From positions 1,116,001 to 1,180,000 of the forward strand of contig NZ_WWCL01000001.1 of the NCBI RefSeq assembly GCF_009857835.1: a stretch of 64,000 nt of DNA, read 5' to 3'. The DNA comes from Duganella fentianensis. GTDB lineage: Bacteria; Pseudomonadota; Gammaproteobacteria; Burkholderiales; Burkholderiaceae_D. Positions 17,297 through 26,188 of this stretch are shown one piece after another. A program made the position numbers and the translations under genes. The notes under the pieces were generated by a model. The model was not told the DNA's origin. It searched no databases and was given only the letters and a program-made list of their open reading frames with translations. Position 1 is the first letter of the stretch. Each line of letters starts with the position of its first letter.

Positions 17297-18958
17297 TTAC
17301 AGATTGGCCACCACGACGCGGCGGGTATCCTGTACCACTACGCGCATGGTCAGGCCCTGCTGTTTCAGTTCGGCGTATTTTTCCGGACTGATGATGGCCA
17401 GCGCTTTTACGCCTGCCTTGCTGTGCTGCTGCCAGCGTTCGACGAATTGTTCCACCTTGGGGATAGACAGTTCCGGCTGCTGGCTCAGGCCGAAAGTGAA
17501 TTCGTCCCAGTAGTCCACCAGCGTGACCGGACGGCGCAGGTAGAAGGTCATCGACTGTTCGTAGGTGGCCACCGAGTAGATCGGTGTATCCGCTTTCAGC
17601 TCCGGCAGCATCTTGAGCGCGGCGGTCTTACCGGCGCGCATGGCGCCGTAGGGTTCAAAACCGGTGAGTATCAGTTCGGTGGCGGCAAAGCCGGCGAGCG
17701 CCATGGTCAGCACGGTCAGGTCGCGGCGCAGATGGCGCGCGTGCAGCAGGGCCACGGCACCGCCGGCAGCGGTGATGATGGCGGCCGCCAGCACCCACGG
17801 CTGATAGGCCACCAGCAGCCTGGTTTCGCTGGCATGGCGTACGCCGACATTGACCATCTGCGGCACGGCGATGATGCCGGCGATGCCGATCAGCACCAGC
17901 AGGCCGGCCGCGATGATGCGGCTGCGGCGTGGCGCGGTTTCCAGATAGGCGGCCAGCAGCAGGGCCAGCGCCGGGAAGATGGGCAGGATGTAGCCGGGCA
18001 GCTTGGAGCTGGAATAGCTGAAGAAGGTGAAGATGAACACGCTCCAGATCAGCAGCAGCAAACGTGGCTGGAAGCGGGTTTCGGCGCGGCGGCGGCCGGC
18101 GGCCAGCAGCGCTTGCGGCAATATGCCCAGCCACGGCAGGATGCCCGGTGCCAGCAGCACGAAGAAGTAGTACCACGCGCCTTCGCGGTGGTGGGTCTTG
18201 AGGAAGAAGCGCTCCCAGTGCTCGTGCACGAAGAAGAAGTGCGGCTGCTCGGGATTGCGCAGGCCGACCAGCACGAACCACGGCGTGGCAACGGCAAAGA
18301 ACAGCAGCAGGCCTTTGCCCAGATGCAGACGCTTCCAGATGGCGAAGTCGCCCGATAGCAGCGAATACAGCACCAGCACGGCGCCGGGCAGCACCAGCCC
18401 GATCAGGCCCTTGGCCAGCACGGCCAGCGCCATGCCGGTCCAGCACAGCAGCATCCAGTTACGCTGTTCGCTGGCCGTGGCGTCGTCGCGCTGGGCGACC
18501 AGCACCGAGCACAGGACGATGGCCATCATGCCGGACAGGCTCATATCGAGCGAATCGATCTGGCCGGACGCCACCCAGAACAGGCTGGAACCGAGCGCCA
18601 GCGCCGCATAGAAGCCCACGCGCGGGCCGAACACGCGGCTACCGGCATAGCCGCTCAGCAGCACGCCCAGCAGGCCGCACAGGCCCGTCCACAGGCGTGC
18701 CTGCCATTCACCGAGGCCGAAGGCGGCGAACGACAGCGCGTTCATCCAGGTCTGCAGCGGCGGCTTTTCGAAGTATTTGATGCCGTTCAGGCGGGTGGTG
18801 ATCCAGTCGCCACTGGCGAACATTTCGCGCGCCATTTCCGCATAGCGGCCCTCATCGGGCGGCACCAGGGTACGCACGCCCAGCGCATACAGCCAGACCA
18901 GGATGAACACGGCCAGCAGCGACCACAGGACTTTCTTGTTGTTATACAGATCGTTCAT
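17297..18958 (-). CDS. arnT: ArnT-type aminoarabinose-lipid A transferase (GT-C, family 39/83)
   Basis: 553 aa. About twelve hydrophobic segments, with the first periplasmic loop carrying the catalytic acidic motif PPDEGRYAEMAREM and GDWITTRLNGIKYFEKPPLQTW, which are conserved in ArnT. A soluble periplasmic C-terminal domain follows (about 430-553). It transfers L-Ara4N from the lipid carrier to lipid A phosphates, lowering surface charge; in other bacteria this confers polymyxin resistance. Its ATG overlaps the stop of the upstream Mth938-domain gene (TGATG). Confidence 0.9.
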   Translation of the reverse strand: MNDLYNNKKVLWSLLAVFILVWLYALGVRTLVPPDEGRYAEMAREMFASGDWITTRLNGIKYFEKPPLQTWMNALSFAAFGLGEWQARLWTGLCGLLGVLLSGYAGSRVFGPRVGFYAALALGSSLFWVASGQIDSLDMSLSGMMAIVLCSVLVAQRDDATASEQRNWMLLCWTGMALAVLAKGLIGLVLPGAVLVLYSLLSGDFAIWKRLHLGKGLLLFFAVATPWFVLVGLRNPEQPHFFFVHEHWERFFLKTHHREGAWYYFFVLLAPGILPWLGILPQALLAAGRRRAETRFQPRLLLLIWSVFIFTFFSYSSSKLPGYILPIFPALALLLAAYLETAPRRSRIIAAGLLVLIGIAGIIAVPQMVNVGVRHASETRLLVAYQPWVLAAAIITAAGGAVALLHARHLRRDLTVLTMALAGFAATELILTGFEPYGAMRAGKTAALKMLPELKADTPIYSVATYEQSMTFYLRRPVTLVDYWDEFTFGLSQQPELSIPKVEQFVERWQQHSKAGVKALAIISPEKYAELKQQGLTMRVVVQDTRRVVVANL

Positions 18959-19350
18959 CAGGCGGTAGGCTCCCCTTGCGGTGGAATGATCAGGGCCAGC
19001 GTGACCTTGCGGCCTTCGCCCATCAGGATGTTGTAGGTGCGGCAGGCGGCCTGGCTATCCATGCATTCCACGCCGATGCGGCGCATGGTCAGGGCGGCCG
19101 TCAGGCGCGGGTGGATGAAGCGCTGGCGCTCGCCCGTGCCGAGGATGACCACGTCGGGGTTGTCGGCACCTATTTGCTGGAAATGGGCTTCGGTAATGCT
19201 TTCGAAAGTGGGGGCATCCCAGGCGCGCGGCGCCACTTCGGGCATGACGATCAGGCTGTAATCGTAGCGCTGGGCATTGATTTCGACGCCAGCGGCGTCG
19301 TAGCCGGTGACGGTCTGGTATTTCTGGGTATCGCTGGCGTGAAGCTTCAT
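18958..19350 (-). CDS. Mth938-like (DUF498/NDUFAF3 fold) protein
   Basis: 130 aa. The core VVILGTGERQRFIHPRL followed by RRIGVECMDSQAACRTYNIL is the hallmark of the Mth938/DUF498 family, whose eukaryotic relative NDUFAF3 is a complex I assembly factor. The bacterial role is not known. It is the first gene of the arn transcription unit and is coupled to arnT by an overlapping stop/start. That could reflect shared transcription rather than function. Confidence 0.85.
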   Translation of the reverse strand: MKLHASDTQKYQTVTGYDAAGVEINAQRYDYSLIVMPEVAPRAWDAPTFESITEAHFQQIGADNPDVVILGTGERQRFIHPRLTAALTMRRIGVECMDSQAACRTYNILMGEGRKVTLALIIPPQGEPTA

Positions 19351-19407
19351 GGGGCCTTAATCAACAGATTCAACAGATGGGCGGTTTTAATCGTCAAAAG
19401 AAGCGTC

Positions 19408-19436
19408 ATTGTAGCGTTTTTCCGTGCACTTCCAGT
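19408..19436 (-). promoter_or_regulatory. Possible promoter of the arn operon
   Basis: On the minus strand a good -10 TACAAT (19408-19413) lies 58 bp before the first gene. The -35 region is poor (CTGGAA or ACTGGA at 16-17 bp), which would fit activator dependence, but no activator site is recognised. Confidence 0.35.
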
Positions 19437-19443
19437 CTGAAAG

Positions 19444-19472
19444 GTTGATTAAATGGGATGCTTTCGGCAGAA
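19444..19472 (+). promoter_or_regulatory. Possible promoter of the alaA-type gene
   Basis: TTGATT (19444-19449) and CAGAAT (19467-19472) are separated by 17 bp. Transcription would start near 19479. This lies downstream of the first in-frame start candidate (19424), so it supports the TTG start at 19556. Confidence 0.45.
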
Positions 19473-19555
19473 TGGGTCTTTTCGCATTGCAGCACGGGCC
19501 GGCGGGCGTTTTTAGCAGGCCACAGCGGTTTGCTTCACCAGAACAGGATTTTATT

Positions 19556-20788
19556 TTGCGACCTATTCAAAAATCCAACAAATTAGCGGAAGTTTGCTAC
19601 GAAATCCGTGGTCCGGTGCCGGAAAAAGCCCGGCAGATGGAGGAAGAGGGCCATAAGATTACGAAGTTGAATATCGGCAACTTGGCCGTATTCGGTTTCG
19701 ATCCGCCCGACGAGATCGTGCGCGACATGAAAATCAACCTGCCCGACGCGGCCGGTTACACCGATTCCAAGGGCATGTTTGCCCCGCGCAAGGCGGTGGT
19801 GCACTACAGCCAGCAGAAAAACATCCGTGGCGTGACCATCGATGACGTGTATCTGGGTAATGGCGCCTCCGAGCTGATCGTGATGGCCATGAATGCCCTG
19901 CTCAACAACGGCGACGAAGTGCTGGTGCCGGCGCCCGACTATCCGCTGTGGACGGCGGCTGTCAGCCTGTCCGGTGGCAAACCGGTGCACTACATCTGCG
20001 ACGAGCAGCAGGAATGGTATCCCGACATCGAGGATATGCGCAGCAAGATCACGCCGAACACGCGCGCCATCGTCGTCATCAACCCGAACAACCCGACCGG
20101 TGCACTGTATCCAGTGGAACTGCTGCAGCAGATCATCCAGCTGGCGCGCGAGCATGAGCTGATCATCTACGCCGACGAAATCTACGACAAGGTGCTGTAT
20201 GACGGTGCCCAGCACGTTTCCATCGCCTCGCTGGCCGATGACGTGCTGTTCGTGACTTTCAATGGCCTGTCGAAAAACTACCGCGCCTGCGGCTATCGCT
20301 CCGGCTGGATGATCGTGTCCGGCGAGAAGAGCCATGCCAAGGACTATATCGAAGGCCTGAACATGCTGGCTTCGATGCGCCTGTGCGCCAATGCGCCGGG
20401 CCAGTTCGCCATCCAGACGGCGCTGGGCGGCTACCAGTCGATCGACGATCTGGTGGGGCCGGGCGGGCGTCTGCTCAAGCAGCGCGATCTGGCCTACAAG
20501 CTGCTGACCGATATTCCGGGCGTCACCTGCGTCAAGCCCAAGGCGGCGCTGTATATGTTCCCCCGTCTCGATCCCAAGATCTACCCGATCGAGGACGACC
20601 AGCAGTTTGCCTACGAGCTGCTGGCGGAAACCAAGGTGCTGATCGTGCAGGGCAGCGGCTTTAACTGGATCGCACCGGATCACTTCCGCGTGGTATTCCT
20701 GCCCAATACCGACGATATGACGGAAGCATTCGGCCGCATTGCCAAATTCATGGAAAGCTACCGCAAGCGTCACGGCAGCAGCTTCTAA
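19556..20788 (+). CDS. alaA: AlaA-type pyridoxal-phosphate aminotransferase
   Basis: 410 aa from a TTG start. Family members begin RPIQKSNKLAEVCYEIRGP, exactly the sequence after this TTG, and AGGA lies about ten bases upstream; the longer open frame adds 44 unrelated residues. It is a fold-type I aminotransferase with VVINPNNPTGALY, YADEIYDKV and the PLP lysine Lys240 (GLSKNYRACGYRSGW). It likely makes alanine from pyruvate and glutamate. It is followed by hom 34 bp downstream, a common betaproteobacterial pairing. Confidence 0.9.
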   Translation: MRPIQKSNKLAEVCYEIRGPVPEKARQMEEEGHKITKLNIGNLAVFGFDPPDEIVRDMKINLPDAAGYTDSKGMFAPRKAVVHYSQQKNIRGVTIDDVYLGNGASELIVMAMNALLNNGDEVLVPAPDYPLWTAAVSLSGGKPVHYICDEQQEWYPDIEDMRSKITPNTRAIVVINPNNPTGALYPVELLQQIIQLAREHELIIYADEIYDKVLYDGAQHVSIASLADDVLFVTFNGLSKNYRACGYRSGWMIVSGEKSHAKDYIEGLNMLASMRLCANAPGQFAIQTALGGYQSIDDLVGPGGRLLKQRDLAYKLLTDIPGVTCVKPKAALYMFPRLDPKIYPIEDDQQFAYELLAETKVLIVQGSGFNWIAPDHFRVVFLPNTDDMTEAFGRIAKFMESYRKRHGSSF

Positions 20789-20822
20789 TTATCCAGCCCA
20801 GATCATCAGAGAAACGGTTTAT

Positions 20823-22145
20823 ATGAAATCCATCAAAGTAGGTTTGCTCGGCGTCGGTAACGTCGGTTCCGGTACCTTCAATGTACTGCAGCGCAATCAG
20901 GAAGAAATCCGCCGCCGTGCCGGCCGCGGCATCGAAGTGGTGGCCGTATCGGCCCGCAATCTGGAACGCGCCAAGGAGCGTACTGGCGGCAAGGTCAAAG
21001 TGGTGGCTGACCCGTTCGACATCGTCAATGATCCGGAAATCGATATCGTCGTCGAGCTGATCGGCGGTTACGATCAGGCCAGAGCACTGGTGCTGCAGGC
21101 GATCGCCAATGGCAAGCACGTGGTCACCGCCAACAAGGCCCTGCTGGCCGTGTATGGCAACGAGATTTTTGCAGCGGCACAGGCCAAGGGCGTGATGGTG
21201 GCGTTCGAAGCGGCAGTTGCCGGCGGCATCCCTATCATCAAGGCGCTGCGCGAAGGCCTGACGGCCAACCGCATCGAATGGCTGGCCGGTATCATCAACG
21301 GTACCACCAACTTCATCCTGTCCGAAATGCGCGACAAGGGGCTGGATTTCGCCACCGTGCTGAAACAGGCGCAGGAGCTGGGCTATGCCGAAGCCGATCC
21401 GACCTTCGACATCGAAGGCGTGGATGCGGCGCACAAGGCCACCATCATGTCGGCCATCGCCTTCGGCATTCCCGTGCAGTTCGATAAAGCCTATGTGGAA
21501 GGCATCTCCAAGCTGAATGCCATCGATATCCGCTACGCCGAACAGCTCGGTTATCGCATCAAGCTGCTGGGCATCGCCAAGCGCGCCAAAGTCAATGGCG
21601 TGGAAGGTGTGGAACTGCGCGTGCACCCGACCCTGATCCCGGCCAAACGCCTGATCGCCAACGTGGAAGGGGCCATGAACGCCGTGCTGGTACAGGGCGA
21701 TGCCGTGGGCGCGACGCTGTACTACGGTAAAGGCGCCGGTTCCGAGCCGACTGCTTCGGCCGTGATCGCCGATCTGGTCGATATCACCCGTCTGGCCACG
21801 GCCGATGCCGAGCACCGCGTGCCGCATCTGGCCTTCCAGCCGAACGAGCTGACCAACATCGAAATTCTGCCGATGGCAGAAATCACCACCAGCTACTATC
21901 TGCGCATGAATGTGAGCGACCAGCCGGGCGTGCTGGCCGACCTGACCCGTATTCTGGCCGATGCCACCATCTCGATCGATGCCATGATGCAGAAGGAACC
22001 GGCGGACGGCGAAACCCGTACCGACATTATCTTCCTGACCCACCAGACGCAGGAAAAGAATGTGCTGGCAGCGATCGCCAAGATCGAAGGTCTGGCCACC
22101 GTGTGCGGCAGCGTGACCAAGATACGTCTGGAAAATCTGGCCTGA
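20823..22145 (+). CDS. hom: Homoserine dehydrogenase
   Basis: 440 aa from ATG 20823. It has the N-terminal NAD(P) fold GLLGVGNVGSGTF, catalytic-domain motifs AVAGGIPIIKALREGLTANRI and GIINGTTNFILSEM, and a C-terminal ACT domain (about 355-435: VSDQPGVLADLTRILADATISIDAM) for feedback control. It converts aspartate semialdehyde to homoserine for threonine and methionine. In many relatives thrC follows; here a strong terminator follows instead. Confidence 0.96.
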   Translation: MKSIKVGLLGVGNVGSGTFNVLQRNQEEIRRRAGRGIEVVAVSARNLERAKERTGGKVKVVADPFDIVNDPEIDIVVELIGGYDQARALVLQAIANGKHVVTANKALLAVYGNEIFAAAQAKGVMVAFEAAVAGGIPIIKALREGLTANRIEWLAGIINGTTNFILSEMRDKGLDFATVLKQAQELGYAEADPTFDIEGVDAAHKATIMSAIAFGIPVQFDKAYVEGISKLNAIDIRYAEQLGYRIKLLGIAKRAKVNGVEGVELRVHPTLIPAKRLIANVEGAMNAVLVQGDAVGATLYYGKGAGSEPTASAVIADLVDITRLATADAEHRVPHLAFQPNELTNIEILPMAEITTSYYLRMNVSDQPGVLADLTRILADATISIDAMMQKEPADGETRTDIIFLTHQTQEKNVLAAIAKIEGLATVCGSVTKIRLENLA

Positions 22146-22163
22146 TCAGGCCAGCTTCCAAGG

Positions 22164-22199
22164 CAGCCGGCATTGCTTTGCATGCCGGCTGTTTTTTTT
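22164..22199 (+). terminator. Intrinsic terminator after hom
   Basis: A perfect stem, CAGCCGGCAT (22164-22173) / ATGCCGGCTG (22182-22191), is followed by eight T. It ends the alaA-hom unit 19 bp past the stop codon. Confidence 0.95.
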
Positions 22200-22210
22200 G
22201 CTGCGGCGCT

Positions 22211-22549
22211 TCAGGCGGGGCCCACGTCCATGCCGTCGTAGGCTTCCAGTTGCTGGGCTTCGGCAAAGCGGTAGAACTCCTGATTGCGTGCATGCAGGGT
22301 GTCGACCGTGTGCAGTTCCACCTTCTCCACATGCAGCCACCACAAGGCCGGCGTATCGGCTTCCGGTTTGGAATCGTAGATGCCCACCTGATGGTAGCCC
22401 TGCGCCTCCAGCAGCTTGCTCGCCGCTTCCAGCTTGGCCTTGTCCTGATCGGCAAAGAAATAGCCCCACAGTAGCGGCTTGTTCATATCCCACGGGGCGT
22501 TCTTTTTCATATCGGCGAACAGGCCGAGCATATCTTCTCTGGTAATCAT
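22211..22549 (-). CDS. RraB-family (RNase E inhibitor-like) protein
   Basis: 112 aa. MLWGYFF-type core (LLWGYFFADQDKAKLEAASKLL), then WWLHVEKVELHT and YDGMDVGP at the C-terminus, which match the RraB/DUF695-like ferredoxin-fold family. RraB modulates RNase E in E. coli; this short version lacks RraB's long acidic tail, so the same role is only possible. It is a single gene, convergent with hom, and uses the hom terminator region. The ribosome-binding site is weak. Confidence 0.72.
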   Translation of the reverse strand: MITREDMLGLFADMKKNAPWDMNKPLLWGYFFADQDKAKLEAASKLLEAQGYHQVGIYDSKPEADTPALWWLHVEKVELHTVDTLHARNQEFYRFAEAQQLEAYDGMDVGPA

Positions 22550-22613
22550 CGGGAGCTTTCGGTTGCGAGTTGTGCTGCGAGGCGGGCACGCGCTGATGCC
22601 TCAGGGGGCGATT

Positions 22614-24119
22614 TTACCCGAGCGCGCTGCCCGCGGCGGGAAAGCTGACCTGTACTTTGAGACCGGGCGCCTGTGGTGTAGCAGGATAGGCATCGCTCAG
22701 GCTGATGCTGGCGCCATGCAGGGTGGCGATATCGCGCACGATGGCCAGCCCCAGACCGGCGCCGCCCGGATTGCGCTCCAGCGTGGCGCTGGCGCGGTAG
22801 AACGGCGCGAACACGCGTTCCCGCTCGCCGGCCGGTATGCCCTGGCCATTGTCTTCCACTTCCAGCAGCACCTGCTGCGCCGCATTGCGCACGCGCAGGG
22901 TGACGCTGCCGCCAGCCGGTGTGTAGCGCAGGGCGTTATCGGTCAGGTTGGCGATCAGTTCGTGCAGCAGGAAAGCCTGCCCCTCGATCATGCATTCGGT
23001 TTCCGCTTCCAGCGCCAGATCGATCTGCTTGGCCACTGCTGCCATGGCCAGTTCCAGCCCGACCTGACGGGCGATGTCGCACAGGTCCACCCGTTCGCTG
23101 GCATTGCTGGCGCCTTCCAGATCGCCGCCGTGTTCGATGCGCGCCAGCGTCAGCAAGCGGTTGGCCAGATTGATGGTGGAATCGGTGGTGGCAGCGATGC
23201 TGTGCACGATGTCGCGCAGCGTAGCACGCAGCTGTTCGGCGTCGCTGCCGGGCCGGTCGCAGGCGCGCAGGGCCAGCTCGGCCTGCGTCTTGAGTACGGT
23301 GAGCGGGGTGCGCAGCTGGTGCGAAGCGTCGGCAATGAAGCGGCGCTGGCTGCTGATCAGTATCTGCAGGCGGGCGCGCGAACTGTTCATGGCCGCCACC
23401 AGCGGGCGCACTTCGCGGTGCACCAGCGCCGGGTCCACGTCCGAGCTGTCGTTGAGCGAGCGGGTCTCCACCACCAGTTTCAATCGCATCAGCGGCTGCA
23501 GCACCAGCCGCACGGCAAACCACACCAGCAGGGCCAGTGCCAGTAGCAGCAAGGCCTGCCATGCCAGTGTGTCGAACAGGATCTGGTTGGACAGGCCGCG
23601 CCGCGCTTCCAGTGTTTCGCCCACCTGTATCAGGGCGATGCCGCGCATGGAATCGTCATACACGGGTTGTAGCAGGGCGGCGATGCGTACGGGCTGGCCG
23701 TTGTAGTTGGCGTGGTAGAAGCGCACCAGCGCCGGATAGGTTTCAGAGCGGGGGACGTTGGCCGGCACGGGCGGCAGGTCGCCATAGCCGGATACGGTTT
23801 CGCCATTGATGCCGGTGACCTTGTAGTAGATCCGCCCCAGCGTGTCGGTCTCGAAGCTGTCCAGTGCTACATAAGGGACGTCGGCCACCACCTTGCCTTC
23901 GACGATGGACACGCGTTCGGCCAGCGCCCGGGTCGAGGCCAGTAGCGAACGGTCATAGGCCACGTCGGCCGCATCGAGTGCATTGCGGTAGACCGAATAG
24001 GTATTCAGTGCCACCAGCAGCAGCAAGGGCCCCAGCAGCCAGCGCAGCAGCTGGCCGCGCAGGCTGCCCTGACGGGCTTCCGGGCCGAAGCGGCGTGCGA
24101 GTCTGGCCAGTAGCGGCAT
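22614..24119 (-). CDS. TctE-like sensor histidine kinase
   Basis: 501 aa. Inner-membrane helix near 27-46, a periplasmic 2CSK-type sensor domain, a second helix near 185-205, HAMP-like linker, then the dimerisation/phosphoacceptor box ADASHQLRTPLTVLKTQAELAL and an ATPase domain (ANLTDNALRYTP, VEDNGQGIPAGERERVF, GAGLGLAI). It is paired with the response regulator nine bases upstream. TctDE-type pairs sense organic acids and switch on tricarboxylate uptake; the divergent porin and TctC-like gene fit that idea. Confidence 0.9.
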   Translation of the reverse strand: MPLLARLARRFGPEARQGSLRGQLLRWLLGPLLLLVALNTYSVYRNALDAADVAYDRSLLASTRALAERVSIVEGKVVADVPYVALDSFETDTLGRIYYKVTGINGETVSGYGDLPPVPANVPRSETYPALVRFYHANYNGQPVRIAALLQPVYDDSMRGIALIQVGETLEARRGLSNQILFDTLAWQALLLLALALLVWFAVRLVLQPLMRLKLVVETRSLNDSSDVDPALVHREVRPLVAAMNSSRARLQILISSQRRFIADASHQLRTPLTVLKTQAELALRACDRPGSDAEQLRATLRDIVHSIAATTDSTINLANRLLTLARIEHGGDLEGASNASERVDLCDIARQVGLELAMAAVAKQIDLALEAETECMIEGQAFLLHELIANLTDNALRYTPAGGSVTLRVRNAAQQVLLEVEDNGQGIPAGERERVFAPFYRASATLERNPGGAGLGLAIVRDIATLHGASISLSDAYPATPQAPGLKVQVSFPAAGSALG

Positions 24120-24128
24120 GCGTTAGCC

Positions 24129-24821
24129 CTAGCTGGCCGGGCGCGGCTGCAGCAGATAGCCTATGCCGCGCAGGGTGGTGATGACGGCAGCGTCGGGTAT
24201 GGCGATGTCGAGCTTTTTGCGCACGCGGTGGATGTACAGTTCGATGGCATCGAGATTGGCATCATCGGCCAACGCGAACACTTCGTCGAACAGCTTTTCT
24301 TTCGAAACGGCGCGGCCCGAGCGGGTGATCAGGGTTTCCAGCACGGCGTGCTCGCGCGGCGTCAGCGCCAGCGCATTGCCGCCGTAGCTGAACATGCGCG
24401 TCACCGTATCGAAACTCAGGGCGCCGCAGTGGTGTACCAGCGCTTCATTGCCTACGCTGCGGCGCAGCAGGGCTTTCACGCGCGCTTCCAGTTCGGCCAG
24501 CTCGAAGGGCTTGGCCAGATAGTCGTCGGCACCCAGATTCAGGCCCTGCACGCGGTCTTCCAGTCCGCCCCGTGCCGTCAGTATCAGTACCGGCGTCTGG
24601 CCGCGCGGTGCCGGCCGAGCGCGCAGGCGGCGCAGCACATCCAGCCCGTCCATACGCGGCAGGGTCAGGTCGAGGATCACCAGCGCGTAGTCCTGGGTAT
24701 GCAGCAGGGCGTCGGCGTCGGCGCCGTTATCGGCACACTCCACCGTCAGGTTGGCCTCGCGCAGGGCTTTGGCCAGCCAGTGGGACAGTTCGGTGTGGTC
24801 TTCAACTAACAGAATACGCAT
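24129..24821 (-). CDS. TctD-like OmpR-family response regulator
   Basis: 230 aa. Receiver domain with acidic pocket VEDH, phospho-Asp51 (LVILDLTLP) and Lys101 (YLAKPFE); C-terminal winged helix with LTPREHAVLETL and NLDAIELYIHRVRKKL. First gene of the two-gene unit with the kinase and divergent from the porin gene. The target sites are probably in the 220-bp divergent region, where a perfect inverted repeat lies 22 bp before its start codon. Confidence 0.92.
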   Translation of the reverse strand: MRILLVEDHTELSHWLAKALREANLTVECADNGADADALLHTQDYALVILDLTLPRMDGLDVLRRLRARPAPRGQTPVLILTARGGLEDRVQGLNLGADDYLAKPFELAELEARVKALLRRSVGNEALVHHCGALSFDTVTRMFSYGGNALALTPREHAVLETLITRSGRAVSKEKLFDEVFALADDANLDAIELYIHRVRKKLDIAIPDAAVITTLRGIGYLLQPRPAS

Positions 24822-24842
24822 GTTTTTTCGCTAATTTCTGGT

Positions 24843-24863
24843 CCTTTTGTTGCGCACAAAAGG
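24843..24863. promoter_or_regulatory. Inverted repeat in the tctD leader, candidate operator or hairpin
   Basis: CCTTTTGT (24843-24850) and ACAAAAGG (24856-24863) form a perfect 8-bp repeat around TGCGC. It could bind the TctD-like regulator or fold in the leader RNA. No second copy was found near the porin promoter. Confidence 0.45.
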
Positions 24864-24989
24864 GAATCGGTTCAGTGTATGGACATGCATGATGGTCGCG
24901 CGCGCCGTAAAAGGGAAGCACGGCCCGGTTTTGTGGCAGCAAGACGACACTGAAAGGGAATTGAAAGCTAGCGACTCCTATAGTGGGAA

Positions 24990-25008
24990 GCCTGATCGCA
25001 TATCAGGC
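24990..25008 (+). promoter_or_regulatory. Hairpin/inverted repeat in the porin leader
   Basis: GCCTGAT (24990-24996) and ATCAGGC (25002-25008) flank CGCAT, 34 bp before the porin ATG. A TATAGT (24979-24984) just upstream could be the -10 without a good -35, which would suit activation by the adjacent two-component system. Confidence 0.4.
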
Positions 25009-25041
25009 ATCACTGATAACTATATCTTCTGGGAGACTCGA

Positions 25042-26100
25042 ATGAAAAAATCCGCTTTGACTCTGGCCGTTCTGGCCCTCGCAGCAGGCGCCGCACAGGC
25101 GCAATCGAATGTGCAGGTATATGGTCTGCTGGACGTGGGCATGGAAACCGCCAATAACAAATCGGCAACGGGCGGCAGCCAGACCAGCGTCATTTCCGGT
25201 GGCATGAATACCTCGCGCTGGGGCCTGCGTGGTTCGGAAGATCTGGGTGGCGGCCTGAAAGCCGTGTTCAATCTGGAAGGCGGCATCCTGATGGACACCG
25301 GTAATATGGACGGCGTGCTGTTCAAGCGTCAGGCCAATGTCGGTCTGGAAGGCAGCTTTGGCCGTGTGATCATCGGCCGCTCCTTCACCACCGTATATGA
25401 CACCGTGATCTCGTTTGACCCTATGGGCTTTGCGCCTTACTACTCGTGGGCAGCGGGCGGCTCGGCAACGGGGCCTAGCAAATACGGCTTCACCACCGCC
25501 TACGACAACATCATCAAATACAGCGGTTCGGTGGGCGATCTGAAAGTCGGCGCCAACTACGCTGCCGGCGAACAGACCACCGGCGCACAGGATAGTGCCA
25601 AAGTGGGCTTCAGCGCCATCTACAAACTGGGTGACGTGAACCTGATGGGTACCTGGGAGCGCAACAACGGTAACACCGTGGCTGCCACCGGCAACCGGGA
25701 CAAGAACACCGTCTGGCATATCGGCTTCAATTATGAAACTGGTCCCGTCAAAGTCTGGGGCGTAGTGCGCGACTACAAACTGGTAGCCGGCAAAGCGCTG
25801 ACGGCCGATGTCGATGGCACCACCACCTGGGGCGGCGTGGCCTACAAGGCCGATGCTGCCACCACCCTGACTGCTGCGATCTACCACATCAACGTGAAGA
25901 ACGTTGCTGCAGGCAAGGATGCCGATCCGACCATGTACGTGGCGCGCTATCGCTACGCGCTGTCCAAGCGCACCGACGTGTTTGTGTCGGCTGCTTATGC
26001 CAAGTCGAAAAATGGCCAGCTGACCGGCATGTCGCGTGATGACGCCGGCTTCGGCACCAGCCAGCACGGTCTGGCGCTGGGCATGCAGCACCGCTTCTAA
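25042..26100 (+). CDS. Gram-negative general porin (Burkholderia/Neisseria type)
   Basis: 352 aa from ATG 25042 (GGGAG seven bases before). Signal peptide MKKSALTLAVLALAAGAAQA. The mature protein starts QSNVQVYGLLDVGMET and contains SRWGLRGSEDLGGGLKAVFNLEGG and LEGSFGRVIIGRSF, the signature of betaproteobacterial trimeric porins, ending in Phe (GMQHRF). It should admit the substrate of the downstream transporters across the outer membrane. It faces the TctDE-like genes, as opdH-type porins do in tricarboxylate loci. Confidence 0.93.
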   Translation: MKKSALTLAVLALAAGAAQAQSNVQVYGLLDVGMETANNKSATGGSQTSVISGGMNTSRWGLRGSEDLGGGLKAVFNLEGGILMDTGNMDGVLFKRQANVGLEGSFGRVIIGRSFTTVYDTVISFDPMGFAPYYSWAAGGSATGPSKYGFTTAYDNIIKYSGSVGDLKVGANYAAGEQTTGAQDSAKVGFSAIYKLGDVNLMGTWERNNGNTVAATGNRDKNTVWHIGFNYETGPVKVWGVVRDYKLVAGKALTADVDGTTTWGGVAYKADAATTLTAAIYHINVKNVAAGKDADPTMYVARYRYALSKRTDVFVSAAYAKSKNGQLTGMSRDDAGFGTSQHGLALGMQHRF

Positions 26101-26113
26101 GCCGGTACAGTAG

Positions 26114-26139
26114 CGGCGCCAGTTCCTCCGCTGGCGCCG
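26114..26139 (+). repeat. GC-rich hairpin after the porin gene
   Basis: A 9-bp stem CGGCGCCAG / CTGGCGCCG with an 8-base loop and no T-run. It may partly stop transcription or stabilise the porin mRNA, setting the porin above the downstream genes. Confidence 0.5.
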
Positions 26140-26188
26140 TCTACTGAAAGCGCTCTGAAAGCTTTACCGTTCTAAGATTACACACACG

